Below, in pieces: positions 8,212-14,388 of a DNA stretch of 15,005 nt. The position numbers were made by a program, and so were the translations under genes. The number at the start of each line of letters is the position of its first letter. The first letter of the stretch is position 1. The notes below the pieces were generated by a model. That model made no database searches. It was given only the letters and a program-made list of their open reading frames with translations, and had not been told where the DNA came from. This DNA comes from Anaerolineales bacterium UBA6663 (GTDB lineage Bacteria > Chloroflexota > Anaerolineae > Anaerolineales > UBA6663): NCBI GenBank assembly GCA_002455335.1, contig DKKP01000166.1, positions 1 through 15,005 of the forward strand, written 5' to 3'.

Positions 8212-8227
8212 TGTTACAAAATTAACA
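8212..8227. promoter_or_regulatory. Rex-like operator candidate
   Basis: TGTTA at 8212-8216 and TAACA at 8223-8227 flank six bases (CAAAAT). This matches the core and spacing of the clostridial-type Rex site TTGTTAA-N4-TTAACAA, with mismatches in the outer bases. Rex is an NADH/NAD+-sensing repressor that controls cydAB in several Gram-positive bacteria, and this site lies about 137 bases upstream of a bd-superfamily operon. No rex gene is in the window. Confidence 0.35.
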
Positions 8228-8284
8228 CATCACAGTGCGCCTTCCGCCCTAACCCGGCACGAAATGACACAAATCACTGCGCAA

Positions 8285-8314
8285 TTGTGATCATTTGGAC
8301 TATTACGATATTAA
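8285..8314 (+). promoter_or_regulatory. Candidate promoter for respiratory operon
   Basis: TTGTGA at 8285-8290 and TATTAA at 8309-8314, spaced by 18 bases, are a fair sigma70-like pair (four of six matches each). They lie in the AT-rich part of the gap about 50 bases before the cytochrome c start. Other A/T hexamers nearby (TATAGA at 8321) could serve instead, so the exact promoter is uncertain. Confidence 0.3.
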
Positions 8315-8329
8315 TTAACCTATAGAGTC

Positions 8330-8353
8330 TGTTATATATCCCAGTTTATAACA
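8330..8353 (+). promoter_or_regulatory. Inverted repeat overlapping the ribosome binding site of the cytochrome c gene
   Basis: TGTTATA at 8330-8336 and TATAACA at 8347-8353 form perfect 7-bp arms around a 10-base spacer. The right arm ends on the first base of the AAGGAG Shine-Dalgarno (8353-8358). It could be an operator just downstream of the promoter or an mRNA hairpin that modulates ribosome access. Confidence 0.35.
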
Positions 8354-8363
8354 AGGAGATAAC

Positions 8364-8786
8364 ATGTCGAGACCCGTTTCGCTGGCAGTCCTTCTGCTGG
8401 CACTCGTTCTTGTCGGATGTACATCGGCCGGAGGCACTGGAGGCGACGCGACAGGCGACGCCGCGCGCGGTGAGGCCCTTTTTAAGCAAAGCACGATCGG
8501 CACGGCGAGCGCTCCGGGCTGCAGCACCTGTCATTCCCTCGACGGCAGTACGCTGGTCGGGCCGACTCAGACTGGCGTGGTCGGTCGCGCCGAGGCTGCA
8601 ATCAGCTCGGCTGACTACAAGGGCATCGCCAAAACCGTGGAGGAGTACCTCAAAGAGTCGATCGTGACCCCGGATGCGTTTGTGGAGCAGGGCTTCACTG
8701 CAGGTGTCATGTATCAGAACTTCGGGAAGGAGTTGAGCGACCAGGAGGTCGCCGATCTCGTGGCTTTCCTGATGACGCAGAAGTAA
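8364..8786 (+). CDS. Lipoprotein c-type cytochrome (single heme)
   Basis: The 140-residue protein has a short signal peptide ending in lipobox L-V-G-C with Cys19 as the lipid anchor, then a Gly/Thr/Ala-rich linker. One class I cytochrome c domain follows. C-S-T-C-H (53-57) binds heme covalently with His57 as the proximal ligand. A Met in G-V-M-Y-Q-N-F-G near the C-terminus is the likely distal ligand, and L-S-D-Q-E-V-A-D-L-V-A-F-L is the typical final helix. It would sit on the outer face of the membrane and shuttle one electron. The ATG is well supported by AAGGAG at 8353-8358. It is the first gene of the respiratory operon, so it probably donates electrons to the heme-c domain of the next protein or accepts them from an upstream complex. 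Confidence 0.9.
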   Translation: MSRPVSLAVLLLALVLVGCTSAGGTGGDATGDAARGEALFKQSTIGTASAPGCSTCHSLDGSTLVGPTQTGVVGRAEAAISSADYKGIAKTVEEYLKESIVTPDAFVEQGFTAGVMYQNFGKELSDQEVADLVAFLMTQK

Positions 8787-8799
8787 ACACAGCCACAAA

Positions 8800-8831
8800 C
8801 CGGCGGAGCGCGGCTCGGGGCGCTTCGCCGG
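8800..8831 (+). other. Stable intercistronic hairpin between cytochrome c and oxidase genes
   Basis: Bases 8800-8811 and 8820-8831 pair as a 12-bp stem with one G-U pair around an 8-base loop. No T-run follows, so it is not a classic terminator. In the mRNA it could protect the upstream cytochrome c message, giving more cytochrome c than oxidase, or act as a partial terminator. Confidence 0.5.
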
Positions 8832-8878
8832 CGCATTTCTCGGCCCGACAGATCCGTCGGACTCTCAGGGGAGGAGTT

Positions 8879-10288
8879 ATGTATCCGGTTTGGGAGGGGA
8901 TGTTCATACACTCGGCGATGTACGTCGCCATTATCGCCACGTTCCACGTGCTGGCCTCGCACCTCACAGTGGCGGCCGCGTGGTTCAATCTGTACATCGA
9001 ACGACGGGCGGTTCGCGAGAATCGCGAAGAACTCTACGAATACCTCAAGCGTAGCGCCCTGGGCCTGATGGTCTTCGCGTACGTTTTCGGCGCGATGGCC
9101 GGCGTCGGCATCTGGCAGAGCACCACGGCCGCCAACCCGCGCGGCATCTCGACCCTGATCCACAACTTCGTGTTGTATTGGGGCTCGGAATGGTACATGT
9201 TCCTGATCGACGTGATCGGGATCATTGCCTACTACTACACGCTCGGTCGCGTCGGCAAACAGACGCATCTGCGCCTGGCCTGGCTCCTGGCGCTGGGCGG
9301 CTCGGGCACGCTGGCGATCATCGTGGGAATCCTGTCATTCAAGCTCACCCCGGGTGCCTGGCTCGAGAACGGCCTGAGCCTGGCCGGGTTCTTCAACCCG
9401 ACCTTCTGGCCCCAGGTGCTGATGCGCTTCGCCTTCATGTTCGTGATCACCAGCGGCTGGTCGCTGATCATCGCCACCGGTCTGCCGCGCGGCTTCTTCG
9501 AACGCGAGAAGATCATCCGCTACGCCGGCGCGATCGGCTTGATCGGCCTGGTCGTCGGCGTGGGCATCTGGTTCCTGTGGTACCAACCCACCCTTCCAGC
9601 CCATGCGCGCTCGATCATGTCAAGCCGCGCCATTGTGCCGATCACGTACCCACTCATCATCACCGGCGTCGTCGCCGCGGCCGCGACCTTGACGTTCTCG
9701 TATTTCAGACCTCAGTTGCAACGTCGTTGGATCGCGCTGACGTTCATGGTCCTGCTTCAGGCCGCGATCTTCGGCGCCGAACGCGTGCGCGAGGTCATCC
9801 GCAAGCCCGACATCATCAGCGGCTATATCTCATCCAATCAGTTGCTATTCGCTGATCTGCCCGCTCGCGGCGTCGAGCGCGAGGAACAACGTCTCAAGGA
9901 GATCGGCATGCTCGGGAACCTGCCGTTCCTCCTGCCCGCCGATCAGATCGACGTCGCGAACATCAGCACGACTGACGCACAACGCCAGATCGCGGTCGGG
10001 CATGTCCTTGTCGTGCAGGAGTGCGGCTCCTGTCACAACGTGAGCCTGCAAACCCAAATCCGCTTCGCCGACCAGCATCTGGTGTTGCGCTCGCTCGCGG
10101 ATTTGTTTGTGCTGCGCCAGCGGACCACCGCCGCCGATATCGACGCTTACATCAAGGGCATCCAGGGCTTTCCGTACATGCACGAGATGGTCGGCACCGA
10201 CGCCGAGCGCGCCGCCATGGCCGCCTACCTCGAGGACTTCATCAAGCAGACCTACACCAACCAGCCGGCCGTCATCGGACAGAAGTGA
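8879..10288 (+). CDS. CydA-like bd-superfamily oxidase subunit with fused C-terminal cytochrome c domain
   Basis: The 469-residue membrane protein resembles cytochrome bd subunit I in its first 200 residues. By eye alignment to E. coli CydA, F-H23-V-L-A-S-H-L-T matches the His19 region. Glu104 and Asp111 fall at or within one residue of Glu99 and Glu107, and G-x-x-G-K-x-x-H (123-130) matches the loop that follows. About eight helices are visible to about residue 300. The b558 ligand His186 is replaced by Phe188, and there is no Q-loop or GRQPW, so the quinol site looks absent. Instead a periplasmic C-terminal domain carries C-G-S-C-H (382-386) with Met434 or Met437 as likely distal ligand. 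The start follows a strong GGGGAGGAG site. Predicted role: cytochrome-c-fed heme-copper-independent O2 (or other small gas) reduction. It sits 3 bases before the next subunit. Confidence 0.75.
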   Translation: MYPVWEGMFIHSAMYVAIIATFHVLASHLTVAAAWFNLYIERRAVRENREELYEYLKRSALGLMVFAYVFGAMAGVGIWQSTTAANPRGISTLIHNFVLYWGSEWYMFLIDVIGIIAYYYTLGRVGKQTHLRLAWLLALGGSGTLAIIVGILSFKLTPGAWLENGLSLAGFFNPTFWPQVLMRFAFMFVITSGWSLIIATGLPRGFFEREKIIRYAGAIGLIGLVVGVGIWFLWYQPTLPAHARSIMSSRAIVPITYPLIITGVVAAAATLTFSYFRPQLQRRWIALTFMVLLQAAIFGAERVREVIRKPDIISGYISSNQLLFADLPARGVEREEQRLKEIGMLGNLPFLLPADQIDVANISTTDAQRQIAVGHVLVVQECGSCHNVSLQTQIRFADQHLVLRSLADLFVLRQRTTAADIDAYIKGIQGFPYMHEMVGTDAERAAMAAYLEDFIKQTYTNQPAVIGQK

Positions 10289-10291
10289 CCC

Positions 10292-11497
10292 ATGGACATC
10301 AAAGACATGCTTGAGATGATGCGCGATCCGCTGGGCGCGCCGTTCTTCCCGGTGGTGTTTCAGGCGCTGCTGGTCGTGACCTGGGTGCTGCACATCCACT
10401 TCGTGACCGGCGCGATCGGGTCGAGCACGTTTTCGATCTATGCGTTCTGGCGCAAGGATCCCAACCTCCTGCGCCTGGGCCGGATCACGGCCCGTCTGAC
10501 GCCCAACATGGTGGGCCTGGGGATCGTCACCGGGATCGCACCGCTCCTGTTCGTCCAGACGATCTATGATCCGCTCTGGTACGCCGCCAACACCTTGACC
10601 GGCTTCTGGTCGGTGACGTTCATCTTCATCGTAATGGGCGGGTACAGCCTGGCATACCTCCTGTTCTATCTCAAGGGCAGCAAGGACGGTCGGCTGCTCT
10701 GGTCCGCCGTTGCTTCACTCGTCTTGCTGTCCTTCGCGGGCTGGGTCATGCACGTGCTGCACCAGGTGTCGATCCGACCCGATCAATGGATGAGCTGGTA
10801 CGCGCCCGGCGGCGTAATCGACACGCGTGGCGTCCAGTTCCACGCCTATGACGTGCCACGGTTGCTGTTTTTGCTGCCGCTCCAGGCGGGCCTCAGCTTC
10901 GCCGCAACCCTGATGTTCGTCTCCTGGTATCTGCGCCAGCGGGTGGATGCCGATCCGACGTTCCTCGATTGGACCGCCGGGGTCGGGCGTCGTATCGGGT
11001 TATGGGTGGCGCCGCTCTACGGGGTGTTCGGCTTGCTCTGGGCCTTCACCGAGGGCCCGGAATTCGGCCTGACGGCGTTCATCGCCGTCGTAGCAATCGT
11101 GCTCGGCATCGGGCTTTTCGCATTCTTCTGGCTGCAAAACAAGCAGCCCGTACGAGCGGGAGCAAAAGCGCTGGGTGTCTGGGCCCTGGCGCTCGTGGTC
11201 GTCGCCGTGACGCGTGAGGTGATCCGCGCGGTGTCGCTGGGCCGGTTCAACTACTCGGTCGCGAACTACCCGTACATCATCGACTGGGGCTCGGTCATCA
11301 TGTTCGGCGTCACTTCGGTCGTCGGCGTTTCGGTCGTGACCTATCTGATCATGGTGATCTACCAGTCCGGGCTATCGGCCGATGGGACGGTCTCGGCCAA
11401 GGCTGAAGGGTTCGGACGAGTCGCCACGGCCATGTTGGGCGCCTGGTTCGGGTTCTTCGTGCTGATTGGCCTGTATTCGAGCCTGTTTCTACGTTAG
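10292..11497 (+). CDS. Second CydA-like membrane subunit, probably non-catalytic partner
   Basis: This 401-residue protein has about nine hydrophobic helices and no CXXCH motif. V-L-H34-I-H-F-V-T-G lines up with the His19 region of CydA. N-M-V-G-L-G-I-V-T-G (72-81) matches the second helix, N-F-A-L-G-V-A-T-G in E. coli. The third helix (about 103-125) has no Glu or Asp where CydA has Glu99 and Glu107, so the oxygen-reducing site is probably missing. It shares R-E-V-I-R (308-312) with the upstream protein (304-308), supporting common descent by duplication. It takes the position CydB has in classic operons and may pair with the upstream protein in a CydA-CydA' style. It starts 3 bases after the upstream stop with little Shine-Dalgarno, so coupled translation is likely. 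A distant CydB or an unrelated membrane family remains possible. Confidence 0.6.
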   Translation: MDIKDMLEMMRDPLGAPFFPVVFQALLVVTWVLHIHFVTGAIGSSTFSIYAFWRKDPNLLRLGRITARLTPNMVGLGIVTGIAPLLFVQTIYDPLWYAANTLTGFWSVTFIFIVMGGYSLAYLLFYLKGSKDGRLLWSAVASLVLLSFAGWVMHVLHQVSIRPDQWMSWYAPGGVIDTRGVQFHAYDVPRLLFLLPLQAGLSFAATLMFVSWYLRQRVDADPTFLDWTAGVGRRIGLWVAPLYGVFGLLWAFTEGPEFGLTAFIAVVAIVLGIGLFAFFWLQNKQPVRAGAKALGVWALALVVVAVTREVIRAVSLGRFNYSVANYPYIIDWGSVIMFGVTSVVGVSVVTYLIMVIYQSGLSADGTVSAKAEGFGRVATAMLGAWFGFFVLIGLYSSLFLR

Positions 11498-11511
11498 CGG
11501 ATCTGTCTGGC

Positions 11512-11545
11512 ATGGGTGTGGGGCATTCACCTGCCCCACACCCGT
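11512..11545 (+). terminator. Strong hairpin at the end of the respiratory operon
   Basis: GGGTGTGGGGCA at 11514-11525 pairs perfectly with TGCCCCACACCC at 11532-11543 around a 6-base loop. An extra wobble and an A-T pair extend the stem to 14 bp. It lies 15 bases after the oxidase operon stop. A T-run is lacking, so it may terminate inefficiently, act with Rho, or protect the 3' end of the message. Confidence 0.65.
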
Positions 11546-11600
11546 ATCGAAATCATGTGGCCATCACGCACCATCCCCTCGTACCGACTCGGTGATGCAG

Positions 11601-11606
11601 TACAAT
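11601..11606 (+). promoter_or_regulatory. Candidate -10 element for the HTH-NosL-like regulator
   Basis: TACAAT lies 5 bases before the ATG at 11612, with no good -35 hexamer. If real, transcription would begin about at that ATG. That implies either a leaderless message or use of the in-frame GTG at 11657, which has GAGGAA at 11645-11650 six bases upstream. Confidence 0.3.
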
Positions 11607-11611
11607 CGACC

Positions 11612-12214
11612 ATGACGGATTCTCCGCAGATTCGATCACTGTATGAGGAATGTGACGTGCGCCGCCGCACGATCCTTCAACTTCTTCAGAAACGCGGTTC
11701 GATTGCCGTTTCGGACCTGACCAAACGGTTCGGCGTGTCGCGCATGACGATCCATCGCGACCTCGACGTGTTGGTGCAGCAGGGCCTTGCCCAGAAGCGT
11801 CACGGCTGGGTTGAGCTCGCGGCAACCCCGGCGCCGGCCACGGCCGGAAGCGCCAGGTGCATGATGTGCCAGAGCGAAATCCCCGAACGCACCCAATTCA
11901 CCTTGCAACTCGAGAACGGTGAACGTCTCCAGGCCTGCTGCCCGCATTGTGGCCTGATGATGCTCAGCCACAGGACCGGAGTCCAGTCAGCCCTGGCGCG
12001 CGATTTCCTTTATGGGCGCATCGTGAACGCTCTCGAAGCTTTCTATGTCGTCGAAAGCCGGATCGCCACCTGTTGTGCGCCCAGCGTCCTGTGCTTCCAC
12101 GACGCCGCCAGTGCCGCCGACTTCCAACGTGGCTTCGGCGGCTCCGTTTTGAATTACCACGAGACCATCGCCTTCTTGAAACAGCGCCACAACCCCGTGC
12201 TGGCCGCCCATTGA
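11612..12214 (+). CDS. DeoR-type HTH regulator fused to a cysteine-rich NosL-like domain
   Basis: The 200-residue protein opens with a DeoR-type winged helix-turn-helix (about 17-68); the recognition part S-D-L-T-K-R-F-G-V-S-R-M-T-I-H-R-D-L is unmistakable. After an Ala/Pro linker comes a metal-binding-like domain with C-M-M-C (83-86), A-C-C-P-H-C-G (108-114) and C-C (154-155). The segment A-F-Y-V-V-E-S (143-149) followed by D-A-A-S-A-A-D-F-Q and G-G-S-V-L-N-Y (176-182) resembles the end of NosL, a copper-binding lipoprotein. No signal peptide is present, so it is cytoplasmic. It probably represses or activates in response to copper, zinc or redox state. An earlier ATG at 11516 falls inside the terminator hairpin and is rejected. 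GTG 11657 has a better ribosome binding site and would give 185 residues. It follows the respiratory operon and may control it. Confidence 0.75.
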   Translation: MTDSPQIRSLYEECDVRRRTILQLLQKRGSIAVSDLTKRFGVSRMTIHRDLDVLVQQGLAQKRHGWVELAATPAPATAGSARCMMCQSEIPERTQFTLQLENGERLQACCPHCGLMMLSHRTGVQSALARDFLYGRIVNALEAFYVVESRIATCCAPSVLCFHDAASAADFQRGFGGSVLNYHETIAFLKQRHNPVLAAH

Positions 12215-12401
12215 GCCGAACCACGCCGCTCGCGGCACCGCGAAAGCCTGTCGACCAATCGCAAACCGCACGGGTCAGGTCGTGGGCGCAGCGCGCAAAG
12301 CTATCCATATGATCACGCCAGAGATAGGTGAAGGTCATGCGGATGTGTCGGGCGTGGAGGGGGCCAGGCCAGCCACTGACGATCCCGAGCGAGCTATAGC
12401 G

Positions 12402-12893
12402 TCACAGGCGGCGCCGCACGTAGGTGTACTTCACAGGAGTCTGGCCGATCCATTCAACCTCGTTGCGCTCGAACTTGAAGCCCTGGGCGGTGTAGAAGCC
12501 GGCCGCCCGGGCGTTTGCGCTCAGGTACTCTGTGCGCAACCAGAGGGTCGTCGGAATCAGTTCGGCCCTGATCGCGTCGATCAACCGTCGCCCCAGTCCG
12601 CGCCCCTGCTGGTGTGCAGCCACATACAGCTTCCAGAGGGTCGCGCTCTCAGCGTCGGCCTGATGCGCCTCAGCCATCCCGCACACGCCATCCCCGTCGA
12701 GCGCGACGAGCAGGTGATCGCCTGGCGAAGCCAGGGTCGCGGCGAACGCAGCAGCGGTCCAGTACGTCGCCAGCAGTGCGTCGACATAGCCGGGTGGCGT
12801 GAGCGCCGCATACGTGTCGGTGACGACCCGATCGCCAAGAGCCGTGATGGCGGTGATGTCGCCCGGGCTGGCCCGCCGGATGCTCGGCGTCAT
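12402..12893 (-). CDS. GNAT-family N-acetyltransferase
   Basis: The 163-residue protein has the GNAT fold. L-Y-V-A-A-H-Q-Q-G-R-G-L-G (89-101) is motif A, with Q-x-x-G-x-G binding the acetyl-CoA pyrophosphate. N-A-R-A-A-G-F-Y-x-x-x-G-F (127-139) is motif B with the usual Tyr. The substrate is not readable; family members acetylate amines of small molecules, antibiotics or protein N-termini. The ATG at 12893 overlaps the stop of the DegT-like gene (ATGA), so it is the last gene of the minus-strand operon with the WD40, FmdB-type and DegT-like genes. Length is normal for a single-domain GNAT. Confidence 0.9.
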   Translation of the reverse strand: MTPSIRRASPGDITAITALGDRVVTDTYAALTPPGYVDALLATYWTAAAFAATLASPGDHLLVALDGDGVCGMAEAHQADAESATLWKLYVAAHQQGRGLGRRLIDAIRAELIPTTLWLRTEYLSANARAAGFYTAQGFKFERNEVEWIGQTPVKYTYVRRRL

Positions 12894-14101
12894 GGCAACT
12901 CCGGATCACGCAAGACCTGCGATGCGCCCGGCTCAGGCGTGACAAAGACCGGGCGATAGGCGTCGTGATCCAGCCCATACCACTCGTCCATCAGGCGCGC
13001 GTAGGCGGCAGCGCGCTCCGGGTCAAGACGCCAGCGGACGCCAAGGTAGTCCGCGGCCTTAACCACGCCCAGCACCGCATGCCCGATCTCCTCGGGCGTA
13101 TCGTCCGGGCCGACCGGGATCATCAGCCAGCGCGCCAGGCGACGGCCGGTTTCGAGAAGCCCGGCACCCTGCCGCACGGCCGCGTAGTGCAGCGGACGCA
13201 GCTCCGGCAGCCAGGCGACCGGAGTGTTCTCGGCCTTGACGTACGCGAAGAAGGTCGCCGGATCGGCTTCGGGCGGGATCTGCACGGCGACGCCGCCCGG
13301 CAACATCGAGGGCGAGTCCGCCAGCAGGGCCAAGCCGGCTGCGCCCGTCAACCCGCGACGCAATTCAGCAACCCGCTCGGACTGCCGCCGCGCCAGATCG
13401 GCCAATCGCCACAGTTGTGCCTGGCAGGCCAAGGGATCCGGCTGAGCCTCGACTTCGGACAGCGCGGCCCGCAGCCGACACGCAAGCTCGCTGTCATGCA
13501 CGATGAGGATTGCACCCGAGGTCTCCGGGTTCGCGTTCAGGTGCAGGGCATGCAACTCGATGTCGACCGGAGCCCGGATCGGCCCCGGCACCGTGTCTGG
13601 GTTCTCGAGCACGCGCCAGACTCGCGGGCCGTCATCGCCCGTGGTCAGCGCGACCCCGATGGGTAGACCCGCCAGGCTCTGCGACCAGATCACGGCGACG
13701 TTGGCGCCGGGTCGTTCCAGGGTGAGCGCATCGTCCAGGTCACAGAACTGCGGTCGCGCGCCGCAGCGTTTGACGTCTTCCACCAAGGGCCGAGTGGCAG
13801 TCGCCGGCAGGCCAACGGCCCCTCCGTTGCCGACGCCCAGCGCGCCCAGTACCAGTCGACGCGCCAGAGACAGATTGTTGACGAGCAAGACCGGCACTTC
13901 ACCCAGAGCCGCACCCCACAGCACCGGTGCGGCGTTGACCTCAGGATCGGTTGGCGCGCCGCCACGCGGCAACCGCAGCTGATGCTCGAGCGAGGGATGG
14001 CTCGGAAAGGTCAGCGCCCGGATCGGCAACCCGTTCAACGCGCCAGCCGGACACATCCCGCCAAGCCAGCGATTGCTCCAGTCGATCGGCATCATCTCCA
14101 C
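12890..14101 (-). CDS. DegT/DnrJ/EryC1-like protein lacking the PLP lysine (probable pseudoenzyme)
   Basis: The 403-residue protein follows the order of DegT-type sugar aminotransferases, which have the PLP fold type I. L-G-A-L-G-V-G-N-G-G-A-V-G-L-P-A (85-100) matches their glycine-rich start. G-A-R-P-Q-F-C-D-L-D (114-123) matches the G-A-x-P-x-F-x-D-x-D block. V-L-E-N-P (164-168) lies where V-I-E-D-A is expected, with the cofactor-binding Asp now Asn. L-H-L-N-A-N-P-E-T-S-G-A (186-197) lies where the family has the F-H-x-x-K segment, and no Lys is present. It is therefore unlikely to be a PLP transaminase and may bind a ligand or partner instead. The start is GTG at 14101 behind a GGAGGG site; an ATG two codons in (14095) is the alternative. 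It overlaps the acetyltransferase gene by 4 bases. Confidence 0.6.
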   Translation of the reverse strand: MEMMPIDWSNRWLGGMCPAGALNGLPIRALTFPSHPSLEHQLRLPRGGAPTDPEVNAAPVLWGAALGEVPVLLVNNLSLARRLVLGALGVGNGGAVGLPATATRPLVEDVKRCGARPQFCDLDDALTLERPGANVAVIWSQSLAGLPIGVALTTGDDGPRVWRVLENPDTVPGPIRAPVDIELHALHLNANPETSGAILIVHDSELACRLRAALSEVEAQPDPLACQAQLWRLADLARRQSERVAELRRGLTGAAGLALLADSPSMLPGGVAVQIPPEADPATFFAYVKAENTPVAWLPELRPLHYAAVRQGAGLLETGRRLARWLMIPVGPDDTPEEIGHAVLGVVKAADYLGVRWRLDPERAAAYARLMDEWYGLDHDAYRPVFVTPEPGASQVLRDPELP

Positions 14102-14119
14102 TTCCCTCCATCGCCTGGC

Positions 14120-14374
14120 TCAGCCGGCCCGGGTTCGCGCCGACCGTCGCGGCAGGCAACAGGGGCAGCCCACCGTATGGCGAGCCGGCGCCGGCTCAGT
14201 CGACCCCACGGACGCCGGCTGGCCGCGTCGCAGAAACGCGGTCGGGGCGATCAACTTCCGCGTGTCGAAGCCCTGGCAGATCGGGCAGCCTGCCGGCGCA
14301 TCGGCATCGGCGAACGAACGCTTCTCCTCGAACTCGATCTCGCACGCCGAACACTCATAGAGATAGGTCGGCAT
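14120..14374 (-). CDS. FmdB-type zinc-ribbon protein
   Basis: This small 84-residue protein begins M-P-T-Y-L-Y-E-C-S-A-C, the hallmark of FmdB-family putative regulators. Two pairs of cysteines, C8-x-x-C11 and C30-x-x-C33, should bind one zinc. The C-terminal half is basic and Pro/Arg-rich and has an extra C-P-C-C cluster (70-73), which is unusual and might hold a second metal. The start chosen is the ATG at 14374, giving the family's typical first residues; a GGGGGT stretch precedes it. A longer in-frame reading extends upstream into the WD40 gene and is a shadow. It lies 14 bases after the WD40 gene and 18 bases before the DegT-like gene. Role is unknown; members are often described as regulators without direct proof. 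Confidence 0.85.
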   Translation of the reverse strand: MPTYLYECSACEIEFEEKRSFADADAPAGCPICQGFDTRKLIAPTAFLRRGQPASVGSTEPAPARHTVGCPCCLPRRSARTRAG

Positions 14375-14388
14375 ACACCCCCGCTCTC

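Larger units (their letters stand above)
7951..8363. other. Divergent intergenic region between importer and respiratory operon
   Basis: This 413-base stretch holds no convincing gene. Its left part (about 7951-8160) is GC-rich like the genes, while 8200-8350 is markedly AT-rich, as expected of promoters. It contains an inverted repeat at 8044-8064, a Rex-like inverted repeat at 8212-8227, an ATCAC...GTGAT repeat at 8273-8291, a candidate promoter at 8285-8314, and an inverted repeat touching the ribosome binding site at 8330-8353. No Fur-type box, cobalamin riboswitch or RNA gene was recognised. Short open frames here have no family resemblance. Confidence 0.7.

Noticed and set aside
7951..8363. 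Cobalamin riboswitch or Fur box controlling the importer
   Set aside because: No conserved cobalamin riboswitch box (GCCACTG-like) and no recognisable 19-bp Fur inverted repeat was found on either strand.
10292..11497. Canonical CydB
   Set aside because: The N-terminal half aligns better by eye with CydA helices 1-2 than with CydB, and it shares a motif with the upstream CydA-like protein; a profile search could overturn this.
11516..11611. Earlier start (ATG 11516) for the HTH-NosL-like regulator
   Set aside because: It lies inside the terminator hairpin, has no ribosome binding site, and the added 32 residues do not look like part of the HTH family.
12215..12401. Small gene or terminator in the convergent gap between the regulator and the acetyltransferase
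   Set aside because: Short open frames on both strands lack a ribosome binding site and any family resemblance, and no strong hairpin with a T-run was found; nothing supportable is seen here.
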